From Moanibacter sp965226025 (lineage in GTDB: Bacteria > Verrucomicrobiota > Verrucomicrobiia > Opitutales > UBA2987): 64,000 nt of DNA. Shown piece by piece: positions 44,776-53,813 of the stretch. The translations under genes were made by a program, and so were the position numbers. Positions within the stretch are counted from its first letter, which is position 1, and each line of letters starts with the position of its first letter. The DNA lies in contig CBDDCD010000003.1 of assembly GCA_965226025.1 (NCBI GenBank), positions 744,001 to 808,000 of the forward strand, given 5' to 3'. The notes below the pieces were generated by a model that saw nothing but the letters and a program-made list of their open reading frames with translations, had not been told where the DNA came from and did not search any database.

Positions 44776-45832
44776 ATGCTAACCAACCGCGACAAACTCG
44801 AGCTGCACACCATCCGGGGGACGGCGATTCAGTGCGGCCGGCAGTATGGCCAACGTTGGTCGACCGGGATGCTCGGATTCTACTACCAGGAATTGCGCCC
44901 GGATAAACAGAAGCTGGCCTATGCCCGTCGTTGCTGGGAGCACGTGGAGAAGGCCTGCCCGCACTCGGCGCAGTTCATGAGGGGAATGGCGCGGGGTTCG
45001 GGCCTGACCGTCGACCAGGTGGCCCTGCTCGCCCTGCACGAAGAGAATCATCACATCAGGCCGCACTGCACGGCCTTTGCCGCGACCGGGGCCGCCACGC
45101 GTGGAGGCAAGACCCTGGTGGCCATGAACTGGGACTGGTCGGCGCAGCTGTACCCGTGGGCGGGTCTCTTGCGGTTGGACGCGAGAGGCAGCCCGCGGGC
45201 CCTGACCTACCACTATCCCGGTCTGTGGGCCAGCCGCCGGGGTCAACCAGCACGGGTTGTCCTTCATGTGGACGGGGGCCGGCCACATGCCGGTCCTCGA
45301 ACCCGTGGTGGGCCTACCGACCTACGTCCTCATCGCCGAGATTCTGCGGCGCCGGAGTGTACCTGCGGTGCTGCGCTGGCTCGATTCGATAACGCACGCG
45401 GGCAGTTTCATCTTCTTCATCGGAGACGCTGAAGGACGCATTGCCGTGATCGAGGGCATGCCCGGGCGCCTGGCGATGGATCGATCGGCGGATGCCCTGA
45501 TCCGGGCCAATCACTACAATTGCGCCGACATTGTAGGGGCGTCGAAGCAGAGGGTGCCGCGAGTCGGCAGCAAGACCACAGCCTATCGCGCCAAGCGCAT
45601 GGCGCAACTCGTCGGGGACAATGTCCCCGGTCTCACCGTGAAGGCCGGCCGGCAAATCCTCACCGACCGGGACGGTCCGGGGCCCTGGCTGCATCAGTTT
45701 CCCTATGGTACTGGCCGCTTTACGAGCGGCGGCATGACCATCGACAGCCTGCTCGCCGTGAGCGAAGACCGGGCCCTCTACACGTGCCGCGGAGGTTGGG
45801 AGCACGGACCGTGGCAGCGGGTCAAGGTCTGA
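44776..45832 (+). pseudogene. C45-type acyltransferase/peptidase (AAT-like), one-base frameshift
   Basis: The two frames 44776-45240 and 45245-45832 together give about 350 residues of an isopenicillin-N acyltransferase-like Ntn hydrolase. The autocatalytic nucleophile should be Cys98 in RPHCTAFAATG, followed by TLVAMNWDW. The family then expects ASAGVNQHGLSF, but the sequence reads ASRRGQPARVV. Dropping one C near 45232 (GCCAGCCGCCGGGG) restores it. The break is at one base only, so a sequencing error or a very recent mutation are both possible. Members hydrolyse or transfer acyl groups on small amides. The C-terminal motif ...TIDSLLAVSEDRALYTCRG is intact. Confidence 0.82.
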
Positions 45833-45927
45833 CTCGCTAGATCGAGGCTGTTCGAAAAGGTTAAACACCCTCTGCTGGAGGCAATTTCGCCGTCTGCAAG
45901 AAAGGACCGTGGAAACCCGCCTTGTAC

Positions 45928-46160
45928 CTAGAGGCGGTCCATCCCTCCAGCGCCGGCTTCTTCCAACGTGAATCCGCTTAGATTAACAAAGCCGATGCGC
46001 CCGGCCAACGACTCGGATACGCCGCGCACAAGCGTCGGCGAAGCGCTGCCCAACAACAGAAAGCGGTCCCCTCCTTTCGACCGATCGATCAAAACGCGAA
46101 GGACTTCAAACAGTTCGGGCGTTCGCTGGATTTCGTCCAGCACGACCAGTCCCTTCCGAC
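45928..46160 (-). pseudogene. Fragment of AAA_14-type ATPase
   Basis: The minus strand reads GLVVLDEIQRTPELFEVLRV, then FLLLGSASPTLVRGVSESLA and GRIGFVNLSGF, the Walker B and sensor region of DUF4143-linked AAA_14 ATPases. The Walker A part is missing: upstream the sequence turns into the composite repeat at 46154-46170. Downstream it ends within a few residues. It is a dead fragment. Confidence 0.82.
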
Positions 46161-46198
46161 GGACTCCTAGCAGGAATCTGTCGGTATGGAATTGGCCG
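46154..46198. repeat. Left part of composite repeat, copy 3 (no MITE inside)
   Basis: TTCCGACGGACTCCTAG is followed by CA and then GGAATCTGTCGG. In copies 1 and 2 these two halves are separated by the 170-bp element, so this looks like the empty site. The text goes on to ATGGAATTGGCCG, where an IS256 element interrupts it. The continuation is at 47636-47715. Confidence 0.75.
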
Positions 46199-47635
46199 GG
46201 TCAAGTCCGCCTTTTCCTGTAAAATCGGAATGGCATAACCTCTATTAGATTATCTTTACTTTCTTCCCTTCAGGCAGCGAATTTCATCAGGTCCGGATCC
46301 TCCCAGGTGCTCTCCGGATCGCTCCAGATCTGTTTGAGTCGTTCCACCAGGTAGGGTTCCATGCGGACTCCTCGCCAGCCTTCTGAGGCATCCACCAGGA
46401 CCGCGAAGATCAGGCACAGTCCGCTCGTTTCGGAGCGGAATCGGGGAATCACTTTGGTGCGACGGCGCCCTTCCCCGAAGAGTCGCTCCAGCAGATTGGT
46501 GGTGCGGATCTGTTTTCGGTGCAGGAAGGGAAATTTCAGCGCTGTGAGCGATTCCTCCAGGTCACGCTCCAGGCACTTCATGGCGGCTGGAAAGCTCCCC
46601 TTGTATTCCTCGATGATGGCGCGAGCCTGTTCTACAGCCTCGCGGTATCCCTTCGCCGTAAAGGCTTTGTGAATGAGCTTTTTGAGGGTGGGACGGGCTA
46701 CCTCTGGAAGCTTGTTGACGATGTTGCGCATCTTGTGCACCTGGCAGCGCTGCACCAGGCTGTTCGGAAACTTCCTTCCCACCGCCTTGCGTAGACCCGA
46801 ATTACCGTCCATCACACTGAGTACTGGATCGGCCAATCCCCGGCTCTTCATGTCCTCCAGGAAGGCCTCCCAACAGGCGCTGCTCTCCTTGTCCCCTACG
46901 GCCATATGAAGCAATACCTTACGTCCGTCCCAGAGCATCCCGTAGGCGCATAGGACCGCCACTGCCCTCTTGTCTTCGGGCCGCAGCCTCATATAGATCC
47001 CGTCCAGAAACAGATAGAGCACGCGCTCACCACTCAGATCTCTTTCCTGCCACTTTGCAAAGTCCATCCTCAGACTTTGGCACACCTCATTGACCACGCT
47101 GCGCCCGGTCTGCTCTACCCCCAAAGACTCGATCAGCGCCGTCTCGATATCGCGCTGACTCATCCCTTTCACATAGAGCATCGGCACCAGCTCCAAAAGC
47201 CGCTTCGAGCGTCGTCCGATCGCTTCCAGCCAGGCCGACTCGAACGGCTCCAGCCCGTCGCGAATCTGCGGTACCTGCAGCTCAATCGTCCCTTCGCAAA
47301 GATGCACTTTCTTCGGCTCATAGCCATTGCGGTAGCCCCGCAGTGCTCCATCACTCGAGCGCTCATAGCGCTCTCGCCCCAGAAAATCGCTCACTTCGAT
47401 CTCCAAGGCTCTTTGCAGCATCAGCTGGGCTCCCCGTCGGGCCGCCTCCCCCAGTGGATCTGTGCTGCTCGCGATTCCTTCCATTAGCTCTTGCTCTATC
47501 TTCTCACTCGGTGCTATCTTCTTCATGGTGTAGTCTCCTGTTTTTCGGGGCCGCCTTTCGGCCCCGGTTTGGTTACATTTTTGTTTTCAGGAGGTTACAC
47601 CATTTTTCTTTTTACAGGAAGGATAGGACGTCACC
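46199..47635 (-). mobile_element. 1,437-bp IS256-family insertion sequence with 8-bp target duplication
   Basis: The ends are imperfect inverted repeats: the left end GGTCAAGTCCGCCTTTTCCT and the reverse complement of the right end GGTGACGTCCTATCCTTCCT match at most positions and share CTGTAAAA a little further in. ATTGGCCG flanks the element on both sides (46191-46198 and 47636-47643). Eight-base duplications are characteristic of IS256. Removing the IS and one ATTGGCCG restores the composite repeat. Confidence 0.93.
46270..47526 (-). CDS. IS256-family (Mutator-type) transposase
   Basis: This 418-residue transposase shows the DDE residues of the family: LFLDGIYMRLRPEDK for the first Asp, VLSVMDGNSGLRKAVGRKFP for the second, and TTNLLERLFGEGRRRTKVIP for the Glu. 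QRCQVHKMRNIVNKLP is the usual C/D-x2-H signature. AGGAG lies 9 bases before ATG 47526. The frame is intact and the element has clear ends, so it is probably active. Confidence 0.95.
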   Translation of the reverse strand: MKKIAPSEKIEQELMEGIASSTDPLGEAARRGAQLMLQRALEIEVSDFLGRERYERSSDGALRGYRNGYEPKKVHLCEGTIELQVPQIRDGLEPFESAWLEAIGRRSKRLLELVPMLYVKGMSQRDIETALIESLGVEQTGRSVVNEVCQSLRMDFAKWQERDLSGERVLYLFLDGIYMRLRPEDKRAVAVLCAYGMLWDGRKVLLHMAVGDKESSACWEAFLEDMKSRGLADPVLSVMDGNSGLRKAVGRKFPNSLVQRCQVHKMRNIVNKLPEVARPTLKKLIHKAFTAKGYREAVEQARAIIEEYKGSFPAAMKCLERDLEESLTALKFPFLHRKQIRTTNLLERLFGEGRRRTKVIPRFRSETSGLCLIFAVLVDASEGWRGVRMEPYLVERLKQIWSDPESTWEDPDLMKFAA

Positions 47636-47715
47636 ATTGGCCGCGATTTACACACGACACCTTACGATCTGAACCTGCAGGTTGCTACGATGCGCAAAGT
47701 CCGACAGATTCCTAG
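47636..47715. repeat. Right part of composite repeat, copy 3
   Basis: After the IS, the text ATTGGCCGCGATTTACACAC resumes the sequence that in copy 1 reads TTTGGTCGCCGTTTACAACC. It ends in a perfect GTCCGACAGATTCCTAG at 47699-47715. Similarity to copies 1 and 2 is moderate. Confidence 0.75.
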
Positions 47716-47814
47716 CCCCGGAATCGCGCTTTGCTTATTTTGGGATTAAGATGTTGAGTATCGTCGATGGATTGTCAGGACGGGACGACGAAGTTGACGA
47801 CCCGACGTCGCGAT

Positions 47815-47829
47815 TCCCGCCAAGCGGGA
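47815..47829. repeat. TCCCGCnnnGCGGGA mini-hairpin, copy 1
   Basis: Six-base perfect stem with loop CAA. It lies just upstream of the broken solute-binding-protein gene. Four relatives are listed below. Confidence 0.7.
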
Positions 47830-47857
47830 CGAGGCAGGCGAAGCTTGCGACGAAGTA

Positions 47858-48808
47858 ATGTCTGGAGCGCGGAACACGCATTTTAACAGGACGAAACCCA
47901 CTTCGATTCCGCAACGCGTGCGCTCCGTAATTAAACTCGTCCTCTCCCTCGCTGGTGTCTTTCTCCTCCTCTTTCTCACCGTCGAGCTGATCGGCACTCT
48001 GGCGCTGTTTCTGGGTGAGACCAGTCCCGAGGAATTTGCCGAGTCGCAGACAATTACGGTGCCGCAGCGCGGAAACAGGGGGGCCGAAGCCCTCAACGGC
48101 GTGGCGGAGTGGCCGGCGGAACGGGGCCGCAGTTTCCGCCAGGCCCCCTATTGGGATGCGTGGGTGGTGGGGGCCGCCTTCCCCCCGTTGAGGAGCGCCT
48201 ACCGGAGGATCCGCTCGTCATCCTGCCCTCGGAGCAGAACGGGCTCTACGGCGGGACCTTAAAGCGTTATGGCACCAGTCCCCGGGATGTCGGCATATTC
48301 GGCCACCGCCTGGCCTACGATGGGCTGGTGCGCTGGGGCCCGATTGGAAAGGAGGTGCGTCCCAACTTGGCACGGCGCTGGGAGATGAGCGAAGGAGGGC
48401 GAACCTTCACCTTCTGGCTGCGCCGCGGGGTGCGCTGGTCCGACGGACACTCCTTCACATCAGATGATATCGTCTTCTGGTACGAGGACGTGCTGCAGTC
48501 TCCTGAGTTAACGCCCGTTAGAATCAACGAGTACTACCGTGCCGGCGAACTCATGCAGCTCGAGAAACTCGACGCCCACACCCTACGCATCCGCTTTAAA
48601 GAGCCCTACGGCATTTTTTTGGCCTACCTGGCGTCTTTATCCTACACACATCTGGTGGCCTACCCGGCGCACTACCTCAAGCAATTCCATCCCCGCCATC
48701 GGGATCGTCCATAACAGTCGCCGCAATGTCCCCAAGGTCGCCCTGAGCAGCTGGTTGGTGCGCACACCGGGAAACACGGCTCCGGAGTCGTGGGCGATCG
48801 TGGAGTGA
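47858..48808 (+). pseudogene. Peptide-type solute-binding protein gene, frameshifted and internally deleted
   Basis: The N-terminal part (47858 to about 48180) has a signal anchor (LVLSLAGVFLLLFLTVELIG). Close to a six-C run at 48181-48186 the reading moves to another frame and continues LPEDPLVILPSEQNGLYGGT and FTFWLRRGVRWSDGHSFTSD, the SBP_bac_5 signature. Near 48690 it jumps again to AIGIVHNSRRNVPKVALSSW and ends TAPESWAIVE. The same C-terminus occurs at 55814, showing that about 400 residues in between are deleted. It once belonged to a Dpp/Opp-like transporter. Confidence 0.85.
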
Positions 48809-48828
48809 AATCGCGGACGGAAGAGGGA

Positions 48829-48843
48829 TCCCGTTGAGCGGGA
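48829..48843. repeat. TCCCGCnnnGCGGGA mini-hairpin, copy 2 (one mismatch)
   Basis: TCCCGTTGAGCGGGA, with T for C at the sixth position. It follows the stop of the broken binding-protein gene by about 20 bases. There is no T-tract. Confidence 0.6.
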
Positions 48844-49316
48844 CCACGGATTCGAGAAAACCGCGGATTGGAGATGGGGATACGCTGAGACGGGCGGGAG
48901 AATCCTCACGCAAAGACGCATAAGGAGAGGGGAGAGCCGTAGCTGAATAGCCGAGCCTTGTCGTGGTTGATAGTCGAGATCTGATATCGACTTTAGTGCA
49001 CGATTCAGGGCACGAGGGCGACCACCTTTACGGTATCTGTTCCGGTCGTCCACTCAATCGTGCACTGCGATCGATCCCCTCCCTGGGAGGGGTGTGGGGT
49101 GGGTTGCTCCGATATCAAGGAAGGGCACGCCGTTCTCCCCGGACTCTCTCGATAGTAAGTTTCGTCTTGTTAAAAAGGCCCCACCCCGGCCCGGACATTG
49201 CTTTGTCGTCATCTTCGTCGCTCTTCTCGGCCTGTCAATCGACCAAGCTTACGACGAGGCTTACGATGAAGTTTGGAGGTAGCTTTTTGAACCCGTAGGC
49301 GACCCTTTGTCGCAAA

Positions 49317-49331
49317 TCCCGCTGAGCGGGA
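49317..49331. repeat. TCCCGCnnnGCGGGA mini-hairpin, copy 3
   Basis: Perfect stem, loop TGA, extended by one A-T pair on each side. Confidence 0.7.
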
Positions 49332-49403
49332 TCGTTAACTACCTCGCGATTCGGGCCGGTCGCCTACCGGCGCGGTCCGTCTGCACTGAGCACCGGCGAA
49401 GTG

Positions 49404-49670
49404 CTAATCGCCATAGTGTGACCACATCCTCAGGACATGGACAATCCTCTCGTCCTCGAATACCTCGTAGACGAGCCGATGCTTGATATTGATTCGCCTC
49501 GAGTAACAACCTTGAAGACTGCCAGAAAGCGACTCGTATCTTGGCGGATTCTGAAATGGGTCCGCTTTGAGAATCTCAATCAATGCTTCAGTCTGACTCT
49601 TTAGGTTGCTTTTCTTCAGCTTTTTCGCGTCTTTCTGAGCCTTGCGCGAATAGACGATCTGGAAACTCAC
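49404..49670 (-). CDS. yoeB: YoeB/Txe-type toxin
   Basis: This 88-residue protein matches the RelE-fold YoeB/Txe ribosome-dependent mRNA interferases: VYSRKAQKDAKKLKKSNLKS, then PPRYESLSGSLQGCYSRRIN and KHRLVYEVFEDERIVHVLRM with a final W-x-HY. The last His-Tyr pair is the catalytic end of YoeB, here SHYGD. The start overlaps the stop of the antitoxin gene by four bases (ATGA), so the two are translationally coupled. Confidence 0.93.
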   Translation of the reverse strand: MSFQIVYSRKAQKDAKKLKKSNLKSQTEALIEILKADPFQNPPRYESLSGSLQGCYSRRINIKHRLVYEVFEDERIVHVLRMWSHYGD

Positions 49671-49909
49671 CAGTTCAGACTCTTGGAAGCTTTCTTGATC
49701 CCCTCTTTCCGGGCCTTCTGGATGGATTCGACCATCCCGGGAATAGAATGTAAGTAGAGGGTTTCTTTGATTGAGCGCCAGTCCTCTTCGGAAATCAGCA
49801 CGGCATTTCCTCGTTTCCCGGTGATTTGGATGGGCTCGTGAGAGGCGTTAGCCTCATCGATTAGGGCATAAAGGTTCCCTCTTGCTTTTGTCGCCGTTAC
49901 GGTCGTCAT
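49667..49909 (-). CDS. yefM: YefM-type antitoxin
   Basis: This 80-residue protein matches YefM: TKARGNLYALIDEANASHEP, then IQITGKRGNAVLISEEDWRS and LYLHSIPGMVESIQKARKEG. It neutralises YoeB and, with it, normally represses the operon promoter just upstream. The pair is intact, in contrast to the decayed genes around it. A perfect hairpin begins 60 bases upstream of its start. Confidence 0.93.
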   Translation of the reverse strand: MTTVTATKARGNLYALIDEANASHEPIQITGKRGNAVLISEEDWRSIKETLYLHSIPGMVESIQKARKEGIKKASKSLNW

Positions 49910-49968
49910 ATATAGAAACGTGCGTAATTACGTGCGTTTGTCAATTCTGTTGGAATGAATCAGGACAC

Positions 49969-50004
49969 CCTAGCCTGGAAATCTCAGAAGATTTCCAGGC
50001 TAGG
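49969..50004. repeat. Perfect 16-bp-stem hairpin ending in CTAGG
   Basis: CCTAGCCTGGAAATCT pairs exactly with AGATTTCCAGGCTAGG across a 4-nt loop (CAGA). No T-tract follows. It is adjacent to the composite repeat copy 2 and shares its CTAGGAGGC-type end, so it may belong to the same repeat system. Confidence 0.75.
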
Positions 50005-50049
50005 AGGCTTGGACTTTGAGGTTCGATTGCTTCGCAAGTGACCCGATTC

Positions 50050-50342
50050 GTCCGACAGCCTCCTAGCATTAAGAAAATGAAACTGAGATTTGTGGAAAAG
50101 AGTATTTCTAACTCCTACGGTGGATGGTGTTGTGCCAATCTGTCACGGATCTCTGAAAAGACTCAAACTTCCACCGTCAGATTCTTGGATAGCGATGAGA
50201 AGATATGACAATTCGTCTCAAATCTCAGTTTCATTTTCTTGGAAGGAATCTGTCGGTATGAACATGGTAGTGATTTAGGAACGTCAGCCTCCGATCTGAA
50301 GTTCTGGTCTGGTGCGAAGTGCAAAGTCCGACAGATTCCTAG
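50050..50342. repeat. 293-bp composite repeat, copy 2
   Basis: It begins GTCCGACAGCCTCCTAG and ends GTCCGACAGATTCCTAG, and contains the 170-bp element. Length and internal order equal those of copy 1 at 5845-6137. Even the 15 bases before it (GATTGCTTCGCAAGT) match copy 1. Confidence 0.85.
50071..50240. mobile_element. 170-bp MITE-like element with 22-bp terminal inverted repeats, copy 2
   Basis: The arms 50071-50092 and 50219-50240 are perfect reverse complements and equal those of copy 1. The interior is diverged. No transposase frame is inside. Confidence 0.8.
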
Positions 50343-50554
50343 CCCGCGTTTTGTGGCCGGCTGCCGGCCACAAAACGGGAAAACATTCAGCCGCAATACG
50401 ATGCTCTCCTGAAACTTCCGAAATACGACGAATCCGGGCGAGCGATAAGATGACATGGGAGCCTTGTCAGGAGCGAGCAAATCGCGAGAACTGACAAGGA
50501 TATGAAAAAACTATTCCCACATCATCGAAAAAAGATAATAGCTTCCTAGGAGAA

Positions 50555-50935
50555 GTGATCAAGCTCGGCATCGATGTAGACATCGAAAAGTACGTTGTCG
50601 TGATGAAAATCGACGGCAGTGCGCCGATGAGGCCTAAACGGCTCAAGCGAGAGGAATTTCTCGGTTGGGTAAGAGAGCTGAAGCAAAGATGCGGCAAGAT
50701 CTACAGCTGCTATGAGGCGGGTCCCTTCGGCTATGCCCTTCATCGCCAGCTGGAGGCGATGGGCGTGACCAACTATGTGATCCGGCCGATCAATTGGGAC
50801 ACGCATGGAAAGCGAGTGAAGACAGATGGTCGCGACGCCACCCAGATGGTGCTTTGTCTGGATGGATATCTACGTGGCAACGATCGCAGCTATAACATCC
50901 ATGAACTATTCGCGGAGCGAGCCCGGCCTGACCCC
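50555..50935 (+). pseudogene. IS110-family transposase, N-terminal fragment
   Basis: The first 115 residues match the catalytic N-terminus of an IS110 transposase: KLGIDVDIEKYVVVMKIDGS, then SCYEAGPFGYALHRQLEAMG and KRVKTDGRDATQMVLCLDGY. The Transposase_20 half is missing and the frame ends soon after LRGNDRSYNIHE. It is of a different subgroup from the intact IS110 gene at 4426. Confidence 0.88.
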
Positions 50936-51203
50936 TGTCGCTTTTGATGCGACGATCCTTAAGATTGGGCAGCTTCGCTTCTCCTGCACAAAATGACCGG
51001 ATGGATAAGCCATAGTGTGATCCTTCTCAGAAAGGACACGGATAGCAGGAAATCCCGGATCTAGAAGTTGGATCCGCGGCGGCAGAGAAGACGTGAAAAG
51101 CTAAATAAACCGAAGAGAATCAACTAGAAGACATGTAGACAGAAAACATACACAACAACGTTCTTGACAGTATATCCCATAGCAGCATACGGATTCCCTT
51201 GTC

Positions 51204-53116
51204 TTACCTATCCCACGGCAAACGGTAAGAAGGAGATCCTCCCGCGCCGCGTTCGAGCCCGAGATTCATACGGATGCGCGACCCGGCCTGCATTCTCACT
51301 TCCACAAGACCGCCATTGATTGGCACGCTCTCTCGCACGCTCGCCGCCCCGTTGCCAGACGCCCGCGACCCGTATTCCACAACCGAGAATCGGCTCTCCC
51401 CAAAGCTGCCCGCCTGTAGCAGCACGCTGCGCTCTTCCCAGGCATTGAGGTTGACGAGCTCGACCTCGATGCCGTCCTCTTCGACTCTGTCGACGAGGGC
51501 ACTCACATCCTCGGGTAGCCCCGGTCGCTTTCTGGTCTGATCGAAGTAGCGGATCGGCGCGAAAAGCAGACCGCCGTTGTAGACGAACTGGGGTGCCCCC
51601 AGGGTCAGCTGCACGAGTGTTTCGGTGGTCACCGGATTTTTCTGTTGCCATTGATGGATGTGGTTGTCGAGCGGGTTGGAGCGATCAGCGCGCACAGCAG
51701 CCGTTCGCTGGTAGATCATCGCGGCTGTGCCTCGCAGTGCTTCTTCCGGGTAGCCCGGATTCCGTCCGGTGATAAACATGTGCCACGGCCTCTCGTGCCC
51801 GGTGTCCTCTTTGTTGTGTGACGGCGTATACTCGTTCCAGTCGTACTGCTCGAGCTCGCGGATATGATCGACCCGGTTCCTGTCCTGCTCGGCGCCGCTG
51901 GCGTTCCACAGCGCCAGCGGCAGACGGACCATCACCGGCTGGTAATCGAACCAGCCCGACTCGGCATATCTGTTCGGCACGAGAAAGGAGCGGCGCACAT
52001 CGGCGGTCTCGAACCTGCCGGTCTTTTCCTGACCCAGGCTCATCACTTCCTGCGCCGGGTCACGCTCTTCACCCAGCTCGACCATGCGATCGATGAGGAC
52101 TCTCGGTAGCTCGAGGTACTGCTCCTCGCCACTGATGAGATGGGCGCAGGTGCCGGCCACCACGCAGGCCATGCCTATGTTGTAGAAGCCGTGGGGCCAG
52201 GTCCATCCATACAGCCCGCCGAACCACTTGCCGTTGATGTAATCCCCGACCTCGCCGTTGAGTCCGATGTTGTCTGGCGGAAACCCACCGTTGGCTCGCG
52301 CCCGCTCGAGCCAGGCGCCAACGTACTCAAGCACCCAGTTGCGGTACTTCTCGTCGTGGGTCATGAGCCAGGCATTGGTGACCAACGACACCACACCGAG
52401 GTTCGCCACCACGTCTCCCCAACTCATGCGCTCGTCCATGGCGGCCCCCATGCGGCGCGCCAGCTCGGGATTCTCCAGGTCTTCAACCTTCGACACCCCC
52501 TCCACATCCTCGTAGGGCAGGCCATACTTAACCATGCTCGCACCGGGTGCGTAGGAGCTGCCGGTGTTTCACGGGGGCGGGGCCCCATGCTGCCATTGTA
52601 GGGCGCCCGGACGATGTGTTTCTCGAAGTCGTAGTTGATCGCCTCCGGGTCCTCGTTCAGATAGAAGCCGGCAAAGCGTCGCGCCCGGTCCAGCTGTTTG
52701 GCGTTTGCCGGATCTGCCATGCACAGCAGATAGAAGTAGATGTAGCTCTCCGACTGGTGAAACTGATCGTAGCCGATTTCGTACTCCTTCTTCACCAACC
52801 CGATCTCTTCCATCAGCCGAGTGGTGGCGTCCCACTGACGATCGCCGAGTTCGAGACAGCGACCGCCACCCCCGAGCAGGTAAAGCTCCGGCCAGTTGTA
52901 GAAACTCTCGTAGAAGTCGTCCGCCCCGTCCCGGCTGGGATGTTGTCCCTCGCGCCAGATGAGGCGACCGTCGGGATGGGTATACTTGCCGATGAACGGC
53001 TCCAGTGAATCCTCCATCAGCGCAAAAAGATGGCGTTCGAGCAGAGCCCACGAAGGTGCCTCGCGCAGCGCTATGTCAGATTCTATCTGAGGGATCTGGT
53101 TCATCAACTCCTCCAC
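51204..53116 (-). pseudogene. Large alpha/alpha-toroid-like protein, frameshifted
   Basis: Two overlapping frames (53116 to about 52570, and about 52560 to 51204) give one protein of about 630 residues. The first part has SRDGADDFYESFYNWPELYL and IGYDQFHQSESYIYFYLLCM. The second has NLGVVSLVTNAWLMTHDEKY and GWTWPHGFYNIGMACVVAGT. The helical, Trp/Tyr-rich pattern suggests an (alpha/alpha)6 toroid such as polysaccharide lyases or unsaturated glucuronyl hydrolases, but I cannot name the family. The break is at GGCCCCGCCCCCGTGAAA, where about one base must be gained or two lost. A homopolymer error is possible. No signal peptide is visible. Confidence 0.65.
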
Positions 53117-53290
53117 GACATTCGGCTGAAACCGGGGTCATTCCGATTCCGATAATGAAAGCAACCCGCCCCGCGACGACATGGAAAGGTCTTTGGCCGG
53201 TGAACTGATTAGAAACGTTTCGGCTCACAAGGTTACTTGGAAGTTGGGCGTTCGTCGTTCGATGTTGGGCGTTGAAAAAAGGGCTGCGAT

Positions 53291-53423
53291 CAGAGCAGTA
53301 CCGCACCCAAAGGGCGATCGAAGTAGAAAGCTTGGGGAGAGGTTAGGCAATTTCAAATCAAGCTTTGGTTGGAAGTGAGAGCGCGCCGTCAGGCTGAGGG
53401 ATTGCTCTGCTACCTGAGGGTAC
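53291..53423. mobile_element. Degraded second copy of the 29-bp-arm MITE-like element
   Basis: The left inner arm CAGAGCAGTACCGCACCCAA and the right arm TGCTCTGCTACCTGAGGGTAC region match the element at 24712-24858, with substitutions. The outer half of the left arm is lost. Internal text such as GAAAGCTTGGG is shared. Confidence 0.7.
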
Positions 53424-53813
53424 TCTCTCTTCTCACGATCCAGTTTCAATCTCGATTTATCCGGCCATCCCGCCGAGCGGGACCGGCCAGAAGAAGCGTT
53501 TTCACGGTGAGACGGTAGCTGAAGCAGGTTGGATGCGTCAAGGCGAACGACATTCCGGAGCTCTCTAGGAAGACTACGAACCAATCCTGGTGAATAGGTC
53601 AACTCACCCCAAACCCCTCCCAGGAGGGGATGTTCCAGAATCGATGTTATAGTCTTTGAACTTAAGCCGGCCAACGCTTTGAATGGTGGCCGCACGTCTA
53701 CTCTGATCACCTCTGGTAACCTCGTCTCGAACCTTATCCCGAACCTTGTCCTCAGCCGGGAATCCGACCGATACAACATCAGACACCATTCGGCTCCGCC
53801 CTGACCGCCTGCT
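53424..53813. other. Non-coding stretch between MITE remnant and hydrolase gene
   Basis: No gene is recognisable. The stretch holds one mini-hairpin at 53468 and short repetitive text (GTTCGGGATAAGGTTCGAGACGAGG on the minus strand, shortened here) similar to that near 49250 and 55880. Confidence 0.4.
53468..53482. repeat. TCCCGCnnnGCGGGA mini-hairpin, copy 4
   Basis: Perfect stem with loop CGA, flanked by CCGGCC on the left and CCGGCC on the right. Confidence 0.7.

Larger units (their letters stand above)
48809..49403. other. Non-coding stretch with small palindromes
   Basis: No gene is recognisable in these 595 bases. They contain two mini-hairpins (48829 and 49317) and an 11-bp perfect inverted repeat (AGTGCACGATT at 48995-49005 and its complement at 49056-49066). 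The rest has short repetitive text such as GCTTACGACGAGGCTTACGA. Confidence 0.5.
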
